A stretch of DNA of 64,000 nucleotides from Nocardioides soli (GTDB taxonomy: Bacteria > Actinomycetota > Actinomycetes > Propionibacteriales > Nocardioidaceae): assembly GCF_014191495.1 (NCBI RefSeq), contig NZ_JACHWR010000001.1, forward strand, positions 1,426,001 through 1,490,000, in the 5' to 3' direction. A model generated the notes under the pieces. That model was not told where the DNA came from. It made no database searches and saw nothing but the letters and a program-made list of their open reading frames with translations. The position numbers were made by a program, and so were the translations under genes. Positions 1 to 9,735 of the stretch are shown here, piece by piece (within the stretch, counting starts at the first letter, position 1; every line of letters begins with the position of its first letter).

Positions 1-335
1 GAACAGGCGGCCGCCCAGACCCGCAGGGTCCGGTTCGGCCGGGTCTTGGCGAGCGCGGGGAACACCGACTGCCGGAGCGCCGTGAAGGGGTCGGAGTCGC
101 GGAACCACGAGGTCTCGTTGGTCGTCAGCGCCTCGACCACCTGCTTCAGCGCGGCGGGGGTACGCCGGGTCGAGAGGTCGGCGACGTACGCGTCGACGCT
201 CGGGTGCCCGGCGGCGCGGGCCAGCGGCACCAGCCGCGACTCGACGAGGTACTCCTTGCCGGTCTCGAGCACGATCGCGCTCTCGGCGCGGACCAGCTCA
301 CGGACGAAGGTGAACGCGTGGGGGCTGATCGTCAC
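1..335 (-). CDS. cheR: CheR chemotaxis methyltransferase, N-terminal part (runs off left edge)
   Basis: CheR uses S-adenosylmethionine to methylate glutamates on chemoreceptors during adaptation. Only the first 111 codons are in the window. The GTG start lies inside a GTGA overlap with the cheB stop, so the two are translationally coupled. The visible part is the helical N-terminal domain, with the family motif TNETSWFRD near residue 70, and it breaks off in RVWAAACS, the beginning of the AdoMet-binding motif. Opposing CheB sits directly upstream in the same operon. The identification rests on this motif pair and the context; the catalytic domain cannot be inspected. Confidence 0.9.
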   Translation of the reverse strand, partial: MTISPHAFTFVRELVRAESAIVLETGKEYLVESRLVPLARAAGHPSVDAYVADLSTRRTPAALKQVVEALTTNETSWFRDSDPFTALRQSVFPALAKTRPNRTLRVWAAAC

Positions 336-1444
336 CGGGTGCCTCCCGCCGCCGACGCGACACCGGTCACGCCCACCGGTGTGTGACCCAGGCGCCGGTT
401 GATCTCGCCGGGGATGTCGCCCAGGGGCAGCACCCGCTCGGCGAGGCCGGCGGAGGTGACCGCACCGGGCATGCCCCAGACGACCGAGGTCGCCCGGTCC
501 TGGGCGATCACGCTGCCGCCCCGCTCGACGATGGTGCGAGCGCCCTTGCAGCCGTCGGAGCCCATGCCGGTGAGCACGACGCCCAGCACCGCGGGTCCGG
601 CGACCGCGGCGGCGCTGCGGAACAGCACGTCGACGGCGGGCCGGCAGTAGTTCTCGGGCGGCGTCTGGCTGATCCGGGCCACGAAGGCCCGGCCGTCGGC
701 GACGATCTCGAGGTGGAAGTCGCCGGGGGCGATGCAGACCGTGCCGGGCCGCAGCACCTGGCCGTCGACGGCCTCGGTGACCTCGACGGGCAGCTGACGG
801 TCCAGCCGGGCCGCGAACTGCTGGGTGAACAGCGGCGGCATGTGCTGCACGACCGCGATCGGCACCGGCAGCGGCGGCAGGCCGGACAGCACCGAGCCGA
901 GCGCCTCGGGGCCGCCCGTCGAGGAGCCGACGACGACCAGTCGGTACCCGCCGACGGGCTGCGGTGCCGGCGGGCGCAGCGTGGGGGCCGGCGCCGGCGT
1001 GGCGACCGGTCCGGCGCCGGCCGGCCGCGCGTCCGGCCGCGGGACCAGCGACTTGATCCGCGGGATCAGCGCGTCGCGCACCTGCTCCATCGAGCGGCTC
1101 ACGCTCCCGACGTTCGCCGGCTTCGGCACGTAGTCCGAGGCGCCGGCGGCGAGGGCGTCGAGGGTGGCGACGGCGCCCCGCTCGGTCAGCGTGCTGAACA
1201 TGATCACGGGCACCCGGTTGCCACCGGCCCGGAGCTGCCGGACCGTCTCGATGCCGTCGAGCTCGGGCATCTCGATGTCCATCGTCACGAGGTCGGGCCG
1301 CAGCGACACGATCTTCTGCAGACCGGCCCTGCCGTTGACCGCCGTGCCGACGACCTCGATGTCGGGATCCTCGGCGAGCAGGTCGGAGACCAGCTTGCGG
1401 ATCACGACCGAGTCATCGACCACGAGCACCCGGATCCGCGCCAT
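332..1444 (-). CDS. cheB: CheB receptor methylesterase / glutamine deamidase
   Basis: This is a 370-residue CheB that removes receptor methyl groups when phosphorylated by CheA. An N-terminal receiver domain (about 1-120) has the acidic pair D10/D11, phospho-acceptor D56 in MDIEMP and K108. A proline-alanine linker leads to the C-terminal esterase, whose catalytic triad is visible as S175 in GSSTGG, H201 in QHMP and D297 in GMGSDG. I chose the ATG at 1444 because it begins the canonical MARIRVLVVDDS receiver and follows an AAGGGT-like ribosome site; the frame stays open further upstream without homology. It overlaps cheR by four bases. Confidence 0.95.
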   Translation of the reverse strand: MARIRVLVVDDSVVIRKLVSDLLAEDPDIEVVGTAVNGRAGLQKIVSLRPDLVTMDIEMPELDGIETVRQLRAGGNRVPVIMFSTLTERGAVATLDALAAGASDYVPKPANVGSVSRSMEQVRDALIPRIKSLVPRPDARPAGAGPVATPAPAPTLRPPAPQPVGGYRLVVVGSSTGGPEALGSVLSGLPPLPVPIAVVQHMPPLFTQQFAARLDRQLPVEVTEAVDGQVLRPGTVCIAPGDFHLEIVADGRAFVARISQTPPENYCRPAVDVLFRSAAAVAGPAVLGVVLTGMGSDGCKGARTIVERGGSVIAQDRATSVVWGMPGAVTSAGLAERVLPLGDIPGEINRRLGHTPVGVTGVASAAGGTR

Positions 1445-1529
1445 GGAACACCCTTCACTGTCGCCCTGCCCCGTGACAGGTGAAGGGCTCATCGGCCGCG
1501 CGGTCCGCGACCTGAGGGGACCGAGCGGG

Positions 1530-2411
1530 TCAGTCTGCCGGGGTGTGGACCGCGCGCCACGCACGCAGCAGCACGTCGGCGTCGTGCTCCGGCAGCAGGT
1601 CGGTCACCAGGCTCGCCTGGACGGTGCCGGACCACGCGTTCCAGACGCCGTACGCCGCGTCGCGTCCGGTGAACCCGCCGTCGACGAAGGCGATCACGGC
1701 GGCCAACTGGGCGTCGCAGGCGGCTCGCAGCCGCTCGGTCACCGAGAGCGCCCAGGTCGCCTGGTGCATCGCGGGCGCCCACTCGGCGGTGTGCCCGCGC
1801 ACCTCGTCGACGACCCGGCGCCAGGCCCGGCGGGCGTCGTCGTCGGAGGCGGCGAACCCGGCCAGCCGCCGGTCCAGCTCGGGCAGCCCGGTCTCGAGCT
1901 CGGGCAGGGCCAGCCCGGCGCGGACGAACGGGGCGGCCATCGCGCGCCGCAGGTCGGGCGCCAGCCGGTCGCGCAGGTAGGCGCTGGTGGCCGCGTCGGC
2001 GAGCACGTCGGCGGCGAGCGACGCCACGGGGTCCTGGGCGGCGACCGCACCGCCGTGCAGCCAGGTCCAGTCCAGGACGTCGCGGCGGATCATCCGGTCG
2101 AGGGCGTGCGCGTCGCCGAGCAGGCTGCTCTCGAGTCGCCGCAGCAGCGCCGTCTCCCCCGCCGCTGCCTCCTCCAGCGCGGCCCCGGCGAGCCGGAGCG
2201 TCGTGGCCGCCGACTCGGTGCCGGTCGTCGGCACGTGGGTCCGGCGCCACTCCTCGCGGGCGCCCGCGCCCGGGTGGCAGGCGGCCAGCCGGTCCAGGTC
2301 CTCGGGTCCGACGGCGAGCGCCACCCGCACCACCCCGGCCACCTGCGCGCCGCCCGGCAGGCGGGCGAGGTCGAAGCCGAGGGCCGGCCCGCCGACCACC
2401 GAGTACGCCAT
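1530..2411 (-). CDS. hypothetical protein encoded inside the chemotaxis operon
   Basis: The 293-residue product has no family I recognise. It is soluble: no signal peptide or membrane segment is visible. It is rich in alanine, arginine and acidic residues, and looks largely alpha-helical, with many short amphipathic stretches such as LLRRLESSLLGDAHALDRMI. I take the ATG at 2411 (MAYSVVGGP); the frame stays open twelve codons further up. It lies between the receptor genes and cheB, on their strand, 85 bases before cheB. By position it may serve chemotaxis, for instance as an adaptor or localisation factor, but that is only inference. It could equally be an unrelated passenger. Confidence 0.75.
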   Translation of the reverse strand: MAYSVVGGPALGFDLARLPGGAQVAGVVRVALAVGPEDLDRLAACHPGAGAREEWRRTHVPTTGTESAATTLRLAGAALEEAAAGETALLRRLESSLLGDAHALDRMIRRDVLDWTWLHGGAVAAQDPVASLAADVLADAATSAYLRDRLAPDLRRAMAAPFVRAGLALPELETGLPELDRRLAGFAASDDDARRAWRRVVDEVRGHTAEWAPAMHQATWALSVTERLRAACDAQLAAVIAFVDGGFTGRDAAYGVWNAWSGTVQASLVTDLLPEHDADVLLRAWRAVHTPAD

Positions 2412-2459
2412 GGGCTCGCTCCCGTCCACCCGTCGACGGTCGACCACAGTCCGGTGTCG

Positions 2460-2495
2460 TCGACCCCGCCCAGACCTGAGTCCGGGCGGGGTCGA
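2460..2495. terminator. perfect 12-bp hairpin between MCP and hypothetical gene
   Basis: TCGACCCCGCCC (2460-2471) and GGGCGGGGTCGA (2484-2495) are perfect reverse complements around a 12-base loop. The hairpin lies in the 187-base gap after the receptor stop and before the hypothetical start on the minus strand. No T-tract follows, so it could be an attenuator, an RNA-stabilising stem or an intrinsic terminator of the GC-rich actinobacterial kind. The rest of the gap shows nothing else I can name. Confidence 0.5.
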
Positions 2496-2598
2496 TGGTA
2501 GCCCGACGGTGGACGTGCGGATCAGGCGTTGGGCAACCCATGTCCGGGCCTTGTCGCCGTCCTGTCGGGGGCTTGAGGGGGCCTTGCCGAGGCCTTGC

Positions 2599-4218
2599 TC
2601 AGACCTTGAAGAAGCCCACGGCGCTGCGCAGCTCGGCGGACATCCGAGCCACCTCGTCGATCGCCGCGGTCGACTGCACCAGCGCCTGGGTGGTCGACTC
2701 GGCGGCGCCGGAGACGCCGTTCACGTTGGCCGCGATCTCGGCGGAGCCGGTGGAGGCCTCGGCGACGTTGCGGCTCATCTCGTTGGTGGTCGCGGTCTGC
2801 TCCTCCACCGCCGAGGCGATCGTGAGCTGGTAGTCGTTGATCGAGGTGATGATCTCCGAGATCTGACCCATCGCCTCGACCGCACCCGTGGTGTCACCCT
2901 GGATCGCATCCACCCGACGAGCAATGTCCTCGGTCGCCCGCGCCGTCTCCTGCGCCAACTCCTTGACCTCATTGGCCACCACCGCAAAGCCCTTGCCGGC
3001 CTCCCCGGCCCGAGCCGCCTCGATCGTCGCGTTCAACGCCAACAGATTCGTCTGCTCCGCGATCGAGGTGATCACCTTCACCACATTGCCGATCTCCTGA
3101 CTCGACACACCGAGCTTGGCCACCGAGTCGTTCGTCGACTCCACGATCCCCACCGCCTGCGAAGCCACCCGCGCCGCATCATTGGCCGACGTCGCGATCT
3201 CCCGGATCGAAGCACCCATCTGCTCAGCACCCGCCGCCACCGTCTGCACGTTCCGCGACACCTCATCCGCCGCACCCGAGACCACCCCCGCCTGCACCGA
3301 CGTCTCCTCCGCACCAGCCGCGATCTGCTGCGACGCCGCCGACAACTCCTCCGACGCCGCGGCCACCGACTCCGCCGACTCGGTCACGTTCTCCATCAGC
3401 CGGCGCAGCTGGTCGGTCGCGGTGTCCAGGCTCGCGGCCATCAGGCCGATCTCGTCGCGGCTGTCCACGTCGGCACGCTGCGTCAGGTCGCCGACGGCCA
3501 ACCCGTCGGCGACCCGCTTCACCCGAGCCACGCCCGAGGCGATGGCGCCGGCGACGAACCAGCCCAGCGCGAGCGTCAGCAGCACCCCGACCGTCAGCAG
3601 CACGATCGCGAAGTTCCTGCTGCTGTTGTAGGACGACGTGACGCCGGCAGCGGCGTCCGCGGCCTCCGCGGACTCGATCGCCTCGAGCCTCGTGATGTCC
3701 TCGGTCATCGCACTCGTGATCGGCCGGATCACGGTCGCGTTGGCCTCGGTCCAGGGACCTCGGTTGCCCTGGAACGCCAACGGCGCCATCACGGTGAGCT
3801 GCTTGTCCAGGTACTCCGTGACCTTCTGCTCCAGCTCGCCGAGCAGCTTCTCGCGCTCGGCGTCCAGCCCACCGCCCACGTAGCGCTCGGCCGCCTCGGC
3901 GAACATCGCCTCGGCCTCGGCCATGCCGTCGAGGGCGGCCTGGGTGTCGTCGTCGCTGGTCGCGATGACGGCGTCACGGGAGCCCTGACGCAGGACGTCG
4001 ATCGCGGTGCGCATGTCACCGGCCGACTGCACGCCGATCAGGTTGTCGCGGTAGATGGCCTCGGCCCGTTCGGCGGAGTCGCCCAGCGCACGGAGGCTGG
4101 ACAGGCCGACGACGATGGCGACGACGGCGGTGAGGACGACCGCGACGAGGATCTTGGTGCGGACCCCGCGGTCGCGGAACCAGGACAGGATCGAGCGCGG
4201 TCGGGTGGTGCTGGACAT
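2599..4218 (-). CDS. methyl-accepting chemotaxis protein
   Basis: This 539-residue receptor is a classic transmembrane MCP. A first membrane helix lies at about 22-42, followed by a periplasmic-side region of about 160 residues that looks like a four-helix bundle. A second helix is at about 205-225, then a HAMP linker, and the cytoplasmic signalling domain fills 300-539. The hairpin tip is recognisable by [19 protein letters not shown] followed by [13 protein letters not shown]. No C-terminal CheR/CheB-tethering pentapeptide is seen. The ligand cannot be read from sequence. It sits 53 bases after the second receptor gene and shares with it a DNA-identical signalling segment, so the two differ mainly in what they sense. 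Confidence 0.95.
   Translation of the reverse strand: MSSTTRPRSILSWFRDRGVRTKILVAVVLTAVVAIVVGLSSLRALGDSAERAEAIYRDNLIGVQSAGDMRTAIDVLRQGSRDAVIATSDDDTQAALDGMAEAEAMFAEAAERYVGGGLDAEREKLLGELEQKVTEYLDKQLTVMAPLAFQGNRGPWTEANATVIRPITSAMTEDITRLEAIESAEAADAAAGVTSSYNSSRNFAIVLLTVGVLLTLALGWFVAGAIASGVARVKRVADGLAVGDLTQRADVDSRDEIGLMAASLDTATDQLRRLMENVTESAESVAAASEELSAASQQIAAGAEETSVQAGVVSGAADEVSRNVQTVAAGAEQMGASIREIATSANDAARVASQAVGIVESTNDSVAKLGVSSQEIGNVVKVITSIAEQTNLLALNATIEAARAGEAGKGFAVVANEVKELAQETARATEDIARRVDAIQGDTTGAVEAMGQISEIITSINDYQLTIASAVEEQTATTNEMSRNVAEASTGSAEIAANVNGVSGAAESTTQALVQSTAAIDEVARMSAELRSAVGFFKV
2732..3363. repeat. 632-bp direct repeat, copy 1 (shared MCP signalling segment)
   Basis: Read base by base, 2732-3363 matches 4405-5036 with no difference that I can find; the offset is 1673 bases. 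The block covers the hairpin and methylation helices of both receptors. Identity stops abruptly at both ends, where the proteins diverge. The block also uses less GC-biased codons than the flanking parts of the genes. Confidence 0.93.
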
Positions 4219-4271
4219 CTGGGCTTCTTCCGACTGTGAGGGTGGTGGTGAGTGGGTCTGGGATCCCAGGG

Positions 4272-5828
4272 TCAGCTGCTGAAACGCGAGATCTCGGTGC
4301 GCAGGCTCGCGGCCATCGCGGCCAGCTCGCCGATCGCGGCCAAGGTCTGGTTCACCGCCTGGGTGGTGGTCGTGGACGCGGTCGCGACACCGCCGATGTT
4401 GGTGGCGATCTCGGCGGAGCCGGTGGAGGCCTCGGCGACGTTGCGGCTCATCTCGTTGGTGGTCGCGGTCTGCTCCTCCACCGCCGAGGCGATCGTGAGC
4501 TGGTAGTCGTTGATCGAGGTGATGATCTCCGAGATCTGACCCATCGCCTCGACCGCACCCGTGGTGTCACCCTGGATCGCATCCACCCGACGAGCAATGT
4601 CCTCGGTCGCCCGCGCCGTCTCCTGCGCCAACTCCTTGACCTCATTGGCCACCACCGCAAAGCCCTTGCCGGCCTCCCCGGCCCGAGCCGCCTCGATCGT
4701 CGCGTTCAACGCCAACAGATTCGTCTGCTCCGCGATCGAGGTGATCACCTTCACCACATTGCCGATCTCCTGACTCGACACACCGAGCTTGGCCACCGAG
4801 TCGTTCGTCGACTCCACGATCCCCACCGCCTGCGAAGCCACCCGCGCCGCATCATTGGCCGACGTCGCGATCTCCCGGATCGAAGCACCCATCTGCTCAG
4901 CACCCGCCGCCACCGTCTGCACGTTCCGCGACACCTCATCCGCCGCACCCGAGACCACCCCCGCCTGCACCGACGTCTCCTCCGCACCAGCCGCGATCTG
5001 CTGCGACGCCGCCGACAACTCCTCCGACGCCGCGGCGACGGCGTCCGCCGAGCCCTGGACGGCGGTGACGATGCCGGCCACCGACTCGATCGACTGGTTC
5101 AGCGCCCGCTCGAGCTCGCCGAGCTCGGCCGCGGACTTCTCCTCCACCCGCTGGGAGAGGTCGCCGCCCGCGAACGCACCGAGGACGGCGATGCCACGGT
5201 GCAGCGGCCGGGTCACCGACCGGGCGATGAGCCAGGCGAGGGTCACCAGGACCGCCACCGCCACGATCGCGCTGAGCACGATGAGGCGCAGGGTGCTCGC
5301 CCGGTGCGAGACGATCGCGTCGCTGCGCTCGGCGGCGCCCTCCTCGACCTGCTCGATCGCGGTGCCGAGCAGGTCGTCCATCGTGCCGTTGGCCTCCTGC
5401 ACGGACTCGACCTGGTCGAGCGCGGCGGGCTGGTCGGCGATCGCGAGGTCGACGTACTCCGAGATCGAGTCCACGTAGTCGGTCCACGCGGACTCGAACG
5501 CGGGTCCGGTCACACCGGCACCGGTGGCGTCGAGCCGGGCGAGCAGGTCGTCGATCGTCGCGATGTCCTCGGTCAGGTCCTGGCTCAGCTGCCGGTTGTC
5601 GGAGTAGACGGCCGCCTGGAGCCCGGTCACCTTCAGCTCGCTCGACCGGGTGTCGAGGGTGTGCAGCAGGGTGCGGGCCTGCTCGAACTCGGCGAGCTCG
5701 TCGGACCCCGCCTGAAGCGTGTGGAGTCCGTTCACCGCGATCGCGCCGACCGCCGCGACGGAGATGGCGCCCAGGGCGGCGATGCCGGCCAGGCGACGAC
5801 CGACGGTCCAGGTGAAGGTGAGAGACAT
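4272..5828 (-). CDS. methyl-accepting chemotaxis protein
   Basis: This second receptor (518 residues) has the same plan: a membrane helix at about 12-33, a sensor region of about 150 residues rich in acidic helices, a second membrane helix near 182-202, HAMP, and a signalling domain that is identical to its neighbour over about 210 residues. I use the ATG at 5828 ([12 protein letters not shown]); an upstream extension in frame has no receptor character. The gene is 70 bases downstream of cheW and 53 bases upstream of the other receptor. The different sensor half implies a different stimulus feeding into one CheA-CheW array. Confidence 0.95.
   Translation of the reverse strand: MSLTFTWTVGRRLAGIAALGAISVAAVGAIAVNGLHTLQAGSDELAEFEQARTLLHTLDTRSSELKVTGLQAAVYSDNRQLSQDLTEDIATIDDLLARLDATGAGVTGPAFESAWTDYVDSISEYVDLAIADQPAALDQVESVQEANGTMDDLLGTAIEQVEEGAAERSDAIVSHRASTLRLIVLSAIVAVAVLVTLAWLIARSVTRPLHRGIAVLGAFAGGDLSQRVEEKSAAELGELERALNQSIESVAGIVTAVQGSADAVAAASEELSAASQQIAAGAEETSVQAGVVSGAADEVSRNVQTVAAGAEQMGASIREIATSANDAARVASQAVGIVESTNDSVAKLGVSSQEIGNVVKVITSIAEQTNLLALNATIEAARAGEAGKGFAVVANEVKELAQETARATEDIARRVDAIQGDTTGAVEAMGQISEIITSINDYQLTIASAVEEQTATTNEMSRNVAEASTGSAEIATNIGGVATASTTTTQAVNQTLAAIGELAAMAASLRTEISRFSS
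4405..5036. repeat. 632-bp direct repeat, copy 2 (shared MCP signalling segment)
   Basis: This is the second copy of the block at 2732-3363, in the same orientation and in the same position of the receptor. The silent positions match as well as the coding ones. That points to recent duplication or gene conversion rather than protein-level constraint. Confidence 0.93.
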
Positions 5829-5898
5829 GGCTATTCCTCGGGGTTCGGACTGCGCGTGGAGGCGCGAAGAGGTGGGTGAAGGGATGAATGGAGGGTGG

Positions 5899-6318
5899 TC
5901 AGGCCGCGGCCGCGCGGTCGACGTCGAGCGAGAGGAGCAACTGGTCCTCGAGCTTGTAGGCACCGACGAGGAACTCCCGGCCCGGGCCGGCGAGCGTGTC
6001 CGGCGGCGGCTCGAACTGCTCGTCGTCGACGTCCATCACCGCGCCGATCGTGTCCACGAGCAGCGCGATCGTCTCGCCGGCGACCCGGACGACCACGAGC
6101 ATCGGCTCCTGGTCCTCGCGGCGGTCGGGCAGGCCGAGCCGGACCCGCAGCTCGACCGCGCTCATCACCTGGCCACGCAGGTTGATCAGCCCCGAGACGG
6201 CGTCCGGGGCGAGCGGGATCCGCGTCTGCGGCTGTCCGCGCAGCACCTCCTGCACCGCGGTGACGTCGACGCCGTACAGGTGCCCGTCCAGGGTGAAGGT
6301 GACAAGTCGGGCGCTCAC
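5899..6318 (-). CDS. cheW: CheW chemotaxis coupling protein
   Basis: The 139-residue protein is a stand-alone CheW domain that bridges receptors and CheA. Typical features are the opening strand [15 protein letters not shown], the conserved [16 protein letters not shown] segment in the middle and [13 protein letters not shown] later. Its GTG start overlaps the cheA stop as GTGA, so it should be translated in step with the kinase. The length is normal for the family. Confidence 0.95.
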   Translation of the reverse strand: MSARLVTFTLDGHLYGVDVTAVQEVLRGQPQTRIPLAPDAVSGLINLRGQVMSAVELRVRLGLPDRREDQEPMLVVVRVAGETIALLVDTIGAVMDVDDEQFEPPPDTLAGPGREFLVGAYKLEDQLLLSLDVDRAAAA

Positions 6319-8576
6319 ATCGCCTCCTGGAGCTCGGGCATCTCGTGGTCGGCGTAGAAGCTGGGATCGGCCGACATGATCGCGGCGCGTACGTCGAGGA
6401 CCTCGACGATCCGGTCGCGGACCAGGGTCGAGCCGAGCACGCCGTGGTCGGTCACGTCGTCGTGGAACTCGGTGACCTCGTCGACGATGTCGACGATCTC
6501 GTCGACGACCAGCGCGACGCTGCGGTCACCCACCGTGTAGATGACCACGACGAGCTCCTCGCTGTCGCGGGCGCTCGCCACGCCGTAGTAGTCGTTGAGG
6601 CGGACGACGGGCAGGATGCCGCCGCGGTACTGGACGACCTCGCGGTTGCCGACCCGCTCGAGCGCCGTCCGGTCGAAGTTCTCGAGGCGGGTGACCGACG
6701 AGAGCGGGATCGCGACCTTGCGACCCTCGCCGAGGCCGGCGACCAGCAGCCGCAGCGTCCGGCCGGCGGTGCCGCGGGCGTCGTCGCCGGTGCGATCCTC
6801 CTGGTCGAGGGCGTCCATGTTGAGCACGCGGCGCGCGAGGGCCTGGACGTCGAGGATCAGCGCGACCCGGCCGTCGCCGAGGATCGTCGCACCGGAGTAG
6901 GTGCCGATCGCCTTCAGCTGCGTGCCGAGCGGCTTGACCACGATCTCCTCGGTGGAGAGCACCCGGTCGATCACCAGACCGAAGCGCTTGCCCTCGGCCT
7001 GGAGGACCGCGATCAGCACGTGCCCGTCGGAGCGGTCGGACTCGACGCCGAGGACGTCGGCGAGCCGGACCAGCGGCAGCAGGCTGCCGCGGAGGCGGTA
7101 GACCGAGGCGCCGTTGACGTCCTCCACGGCGTTCGCGGCGCGGTCGGCGTCCAGCGCCACCAGCTCGAGCAGGCTCAGCTGCGGGATGGCGTACCGGTCG
7201 CCGGCGCACTCCACGGTGAGGGCCGGGACGATCGCGAGCGTGAGCGGGATCCGCAGTCGGCAGGTGGTGCCGCGGCCGACGACGGACTCGATCTCGATCG
7301 TGCCGCCGATGGCCTCGATGTTGGTCTTCACCACGTCCATGCCGACCCCGCGGCCGGAGACGTTGGTGACCGCGGCGGCGGTGGAGAACCCGGGGAGGAA
7401 GATCAGCTGGAGGACGTCGGTCGGCGTCATCTGCGCGAGCTGGTTCGCGGTCCGCAGACCGCGCTCGACCGCCTTGGCCCCGACCTTGTCCGCGTCGATG
7501 CCGGCGCCGTCGTCGCTCACCTCGACGACCACCTGGCCGCCCTCGTGGAACGCGCGGAGCGTGAGGACGCCCTCGGCCGGCTTGCCCGCGGCCATCCGGT
7601 CCTCGGGGGTCTCCAGGCCGTGGTCGACGGCGTTGCGGACCAGATGCGTCAGCGGGTCCTTGACGGCCTCGAGGAGCGAGCGGTCGAGCTCGGTCTCCTT
7701 GCCGACCATCGAGAGCGCGACCCGCTTGCCGCAGTGGGCGCCCAGGTCGCGGACCACGCGGGGCAGCTTGGCCCAGAGGTTGTCGATCGGCTGCATGCGG
7801 GTCTTCATGACCCCCTCCTGCAGCTCCGAGGCGATCAGGTTGAGGCGCTGGGCCGAGCGGGTCAGCTCGACGTCCTGCTGGTCGCCGGCCTGCCGCACGA
7901 TCTGGTTGCGGGTCAGCACCAGCTCGCCGACCAGCTGCATCAGCGTGTCGAGCAGGTCGACGTCGACGCGGATCGAGGAGTCGGCGACGCTGCGCCGGCC
8001 GTGGTGGTCGTCGGGGTGGTCGTCGGGGTGGTCGGCGACCGCGTCCACGACGGGGGTCTCCGCGGCGGGGGCGTCGGGCGCCTCGACGGCTTCGGCCGCG
8101 CTCTCCGCCGCGCTCTTGTCGGCCCGCTCGACAGCGTCCTCGACCAGGGACTCGACCAGGGACTCGGGGACGACCTCGACGGCGGGCTCCCTGCCCTCCA
8201 GCAGCGCGCTGATCCGCTCGACCACCGCGCCGACCTCGGCATCGCCCTCCCCGCCGTGCTCCTCGATCGCGGACAGCAGGTCGCGCACCGTGTCCACCAT
8301 CGCCAGGAGCACGTCGGTGGTCTGCGGCGTCATCGACATCTTGCCGTCGCGGAGCCGGGCGAGCAGGTTCTCACCGACGTGCGTCACCGACTCCAGCTTG
8401 CCGAAGGCGAGGAAGCCGCTCGTGCCCTTGATCGTGTGGATCGTGCGGAAGATGCTGCCGAGCAGGTCCCGCGAGCCGGGCTCGCGCTCGAGCGCGACCA
8501 GGTCGCGGTCGAGCTGATCCAGGTTCTCGTGGCTCTCCACGAGGAACTCCTGGACGATCTCGTCGATCTCGTCCAC
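6315..8576 (-). CDS. cheA: CheA chemotaxis histidine kinase with two CheW-like domains
   Basis: CheA phosphorylates response regulators under receptor control. In this 753-residue protein the order is: HPt domain with phospho-acceptor H47 in RTIHTIKGTSG; an acidic alanine-rich linker (about 120-210) with no recognisable CheY-binding P2 domain; the P3 dimerisation helices; a HATPase domain with VSDDGAGID and GRGVGMDVVK; a CheW-like P5 domain; and a second CheW-like domain from about 610 to the end. The GTG at 8576 begins VDEIDEIVQEFL, the normal HPt beginning. It heads the operon. The absence of P2 and the duplicated P5 are the odd points. Confidence 0.95.
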   Translation of the reverse strand: MDEIDEIVQEFLVESHENLDQLDRDLVALEREPGSRDLLGSIFRTIHTIKGTSGFLAFGKLESVTHVGENLLARLRDGKMSMTPQTTDVLLAMVDTVRDLLSAIEEHGGEGDAEVGAVVERISALLEGREPAVEVVPESLVESLVEDAVERADKSAAESAAEAVEAPDAPAAETPVVDAVADHPDDHPDDHHGRRSVADSSIRVDVDLLDTLMQLVGELVLTRNQIVRQAGDQQDVELTRSAQRLNLIASELQEGVMKTRMQPIDNLWAKLPRVVRDLGAHCGKRVALSMVGKETELDRSLLEAVKDPLTHLVRNAVDHGLETPEDRMAAGKPAEGVLTLRAFHEGGQVVVEVSDDGAGIDADKVGAKAVERGLRTANQLAQMTPTDVLQLIFLPGFSTAAAVTNVSGRGVGMDVVKTNIEAIGGTIEIESVVGRGTTCRLRIPLTLAIVPALTVECAGDRYAIPQLSLLELVALDADRAANAVEDVNGASVYRLRGSLLPLVRLADVLGVESDRSDGHVLIAVLQAEGKRFGLVIDRVLSTEEIVVKPLGTQLKAIGTYSGATILGDGRVALILDVQALARRVLNMDALDQEDRTGDDARGTAGRTLRLLVAGLGEGRKVAIPLSSVTRLENFDRTALERVGNREVVQYRGGILPVVRLNDYYGVASARDSEELVVVIYTVGDRSVALVVDEIVDIVDEVTEFHDDVTDHGVLGSTLVRDRIVEVLDVRAAIMSADPSFYADHEMPELQEAM

Positions 8577-8658
8577 CGGGGCTGCCTGCCTTCCGTCGTA
8601 CCAGCCGGTCGACGAGGCATATCGGCCGTCGGTGGGACGACCTGAGACAGACCCGGGA

Positions 8659-9012
8659 TCAGGTGTGGACGGGGCTCCAGAAGACCGCGACGCACACGTT
8701 GGCGACGGTGAGCAGCAGGAGCAGCGCCCACAGGCCGTTGGCGATGCGCTCCTTGCGCAGGTTCGCCATCACCAGCGCCAGGATCACCAGGCCGATGATC
8801 GCCTTGACCGCGATCTTCGCGTGGTTGGGCGACCCGTCCGCCTCGAGCACGCCGACCAGCAGCAGGCCCGCGACGAACGCCGTGCCGGCACCGTCGCGCA
8901 TCAGGCTGTTGACCCGCTTCTCCGGCTGGCGGGCCTGGATCAGGAGGCCTCCGAAGAGCGCGGCGAAGCCGAGCAGATGGACGACGAGCAGCAGGTGCCG
9001 GAGGAACTCCAT
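8659..9012 (-). CDS. small integral membrane protein, unknown function
   Basis: The 117-residue product has four predicted membrane helices: LLLVVHLLGFAALFGGLLI, a segment around GTAFVAGLLLVGVLE, one around IGLVILALVMANL, and the last around LWALLLLLTVANVCVAVF. A short basic loop (QARQPEKRVN) follows the first helix. I do not recognise a specific family, though it resembles small actinobacterial membrane proteins of unknown role. It lies between the regulator gene and cheA on the same strand, 51 bases downstream of the regulator, so it could be read from either unit. Confidence 0.8.
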   Translation of the reverse strand: MEFLRHLLLVVHLLGFAALFGGLLIQARQPEKRVNSLMRDGAGTAFVAGLLLVGVLEADGSPNHAKIAVKAIIGLVILALVMANLRKERIANGLWALLLLLTVANVCVAVFWSPVHT

Positions 9013-9063
9013 GCCCGAAGCCTAGGCCGTCGACTCCGGCGGCGGGGCCGGGGTCCGGACCGG

Positions 9064-9735
9064 TCAGAGCAGCCGGCGGTCCGACGCCCACCGGGTGAGC
9101 TCGTGGCGCGAGGACAGCTGCAGCTTGCGCAGCACGCTCGACATGTGGGTCTCGACGGTCTTGATGGAGATGAACAGCTCCTTCGCGACCTCCTTGTAGG
9201 CGTAGCCGCGGGCGATCAGCCGCATCACCTCGCGCTCCCGCTCGGTGAGCCGGTCGAGGTCCTCGTCGACGGCGGCCACGTCGATCGAGCCGGAGAAGGC
9301 GTCGAGCACGAACCCGGCCAGCCGCGGCGAGAAGACCGCGTCGCCCTCGGCCACCCGGCCGATCGCCTGGACCAGCTCGGGCCCGGTGATGGTCTTGGTG
9401 ACGTAGCCGCGGGCGCCGCCCCGGATCGTGCCGATGACGTCCTCGGCAGCGTCGCTGACCGACAGCGCCAGGTAGCGGGTCTCGGGAACGGCACCGGACG
9501 CGGTGACCCGCCGCATCACCTCGACCCCGCCGCCACCGGGCAGGTGCACGTCGAGCAGCACGACGTCCGGGCGGTGCTCGCTGACGGCCGCGACCGCCTC
9601 GTCCACGTCGGCCGCCTCGGCGAGGATCGACACCCGGCCCCGGCCGGCGCTCTCCAGCTCGGCGCGCACCCCGCGCCGGAACATCGCGTGGTCATCGACG
9701 ATGACCACGCTCACGAGGCTCGTCCCCTCAGCCAT
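9064..9735 (-). CDS. NarL/LuxR-type response regulator, partner of the PspC sensor kinase
   Basis: This 223-residue regulator has a receiver domain with D14/D15 and phospho-acceptor D62 (LLDVHLP). A C-terminal LuxR helix-turn-helix follows (LTEREREVMRLIARG, then KTVETHMSSVLRKLQ). The ATG at 9735 overlaps the kinase stop by eight bases, so the pair is co-translated. Targets are likely the divergent pspC-like genes across the intergenic region, as in LiaRS-type envelope-stress systems; that link is inference from position. An upstream in-frame extension has no homology and was left out. Confidence 0.92.
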   Translation of the reverse strand: MAEGTSLVSVVIVDDHAMFRRGVRAELESAGRGRVSILAEAADVDEAVAAVSEHRPDVVLLDVHLPGGGGVEVMRRVTASGAVPETRYLALSVSDAAEDVIGTIRGGARGYVTKTITGPELVQAIGRVAEGDAVFSPRLAGFVLDAFSGSIDVAAVDEDLDRLTEREREVMRLIARGYAYKEVAKELFISIKTVETHMSSVLRKLQLSSRHELTRWASDRRLL

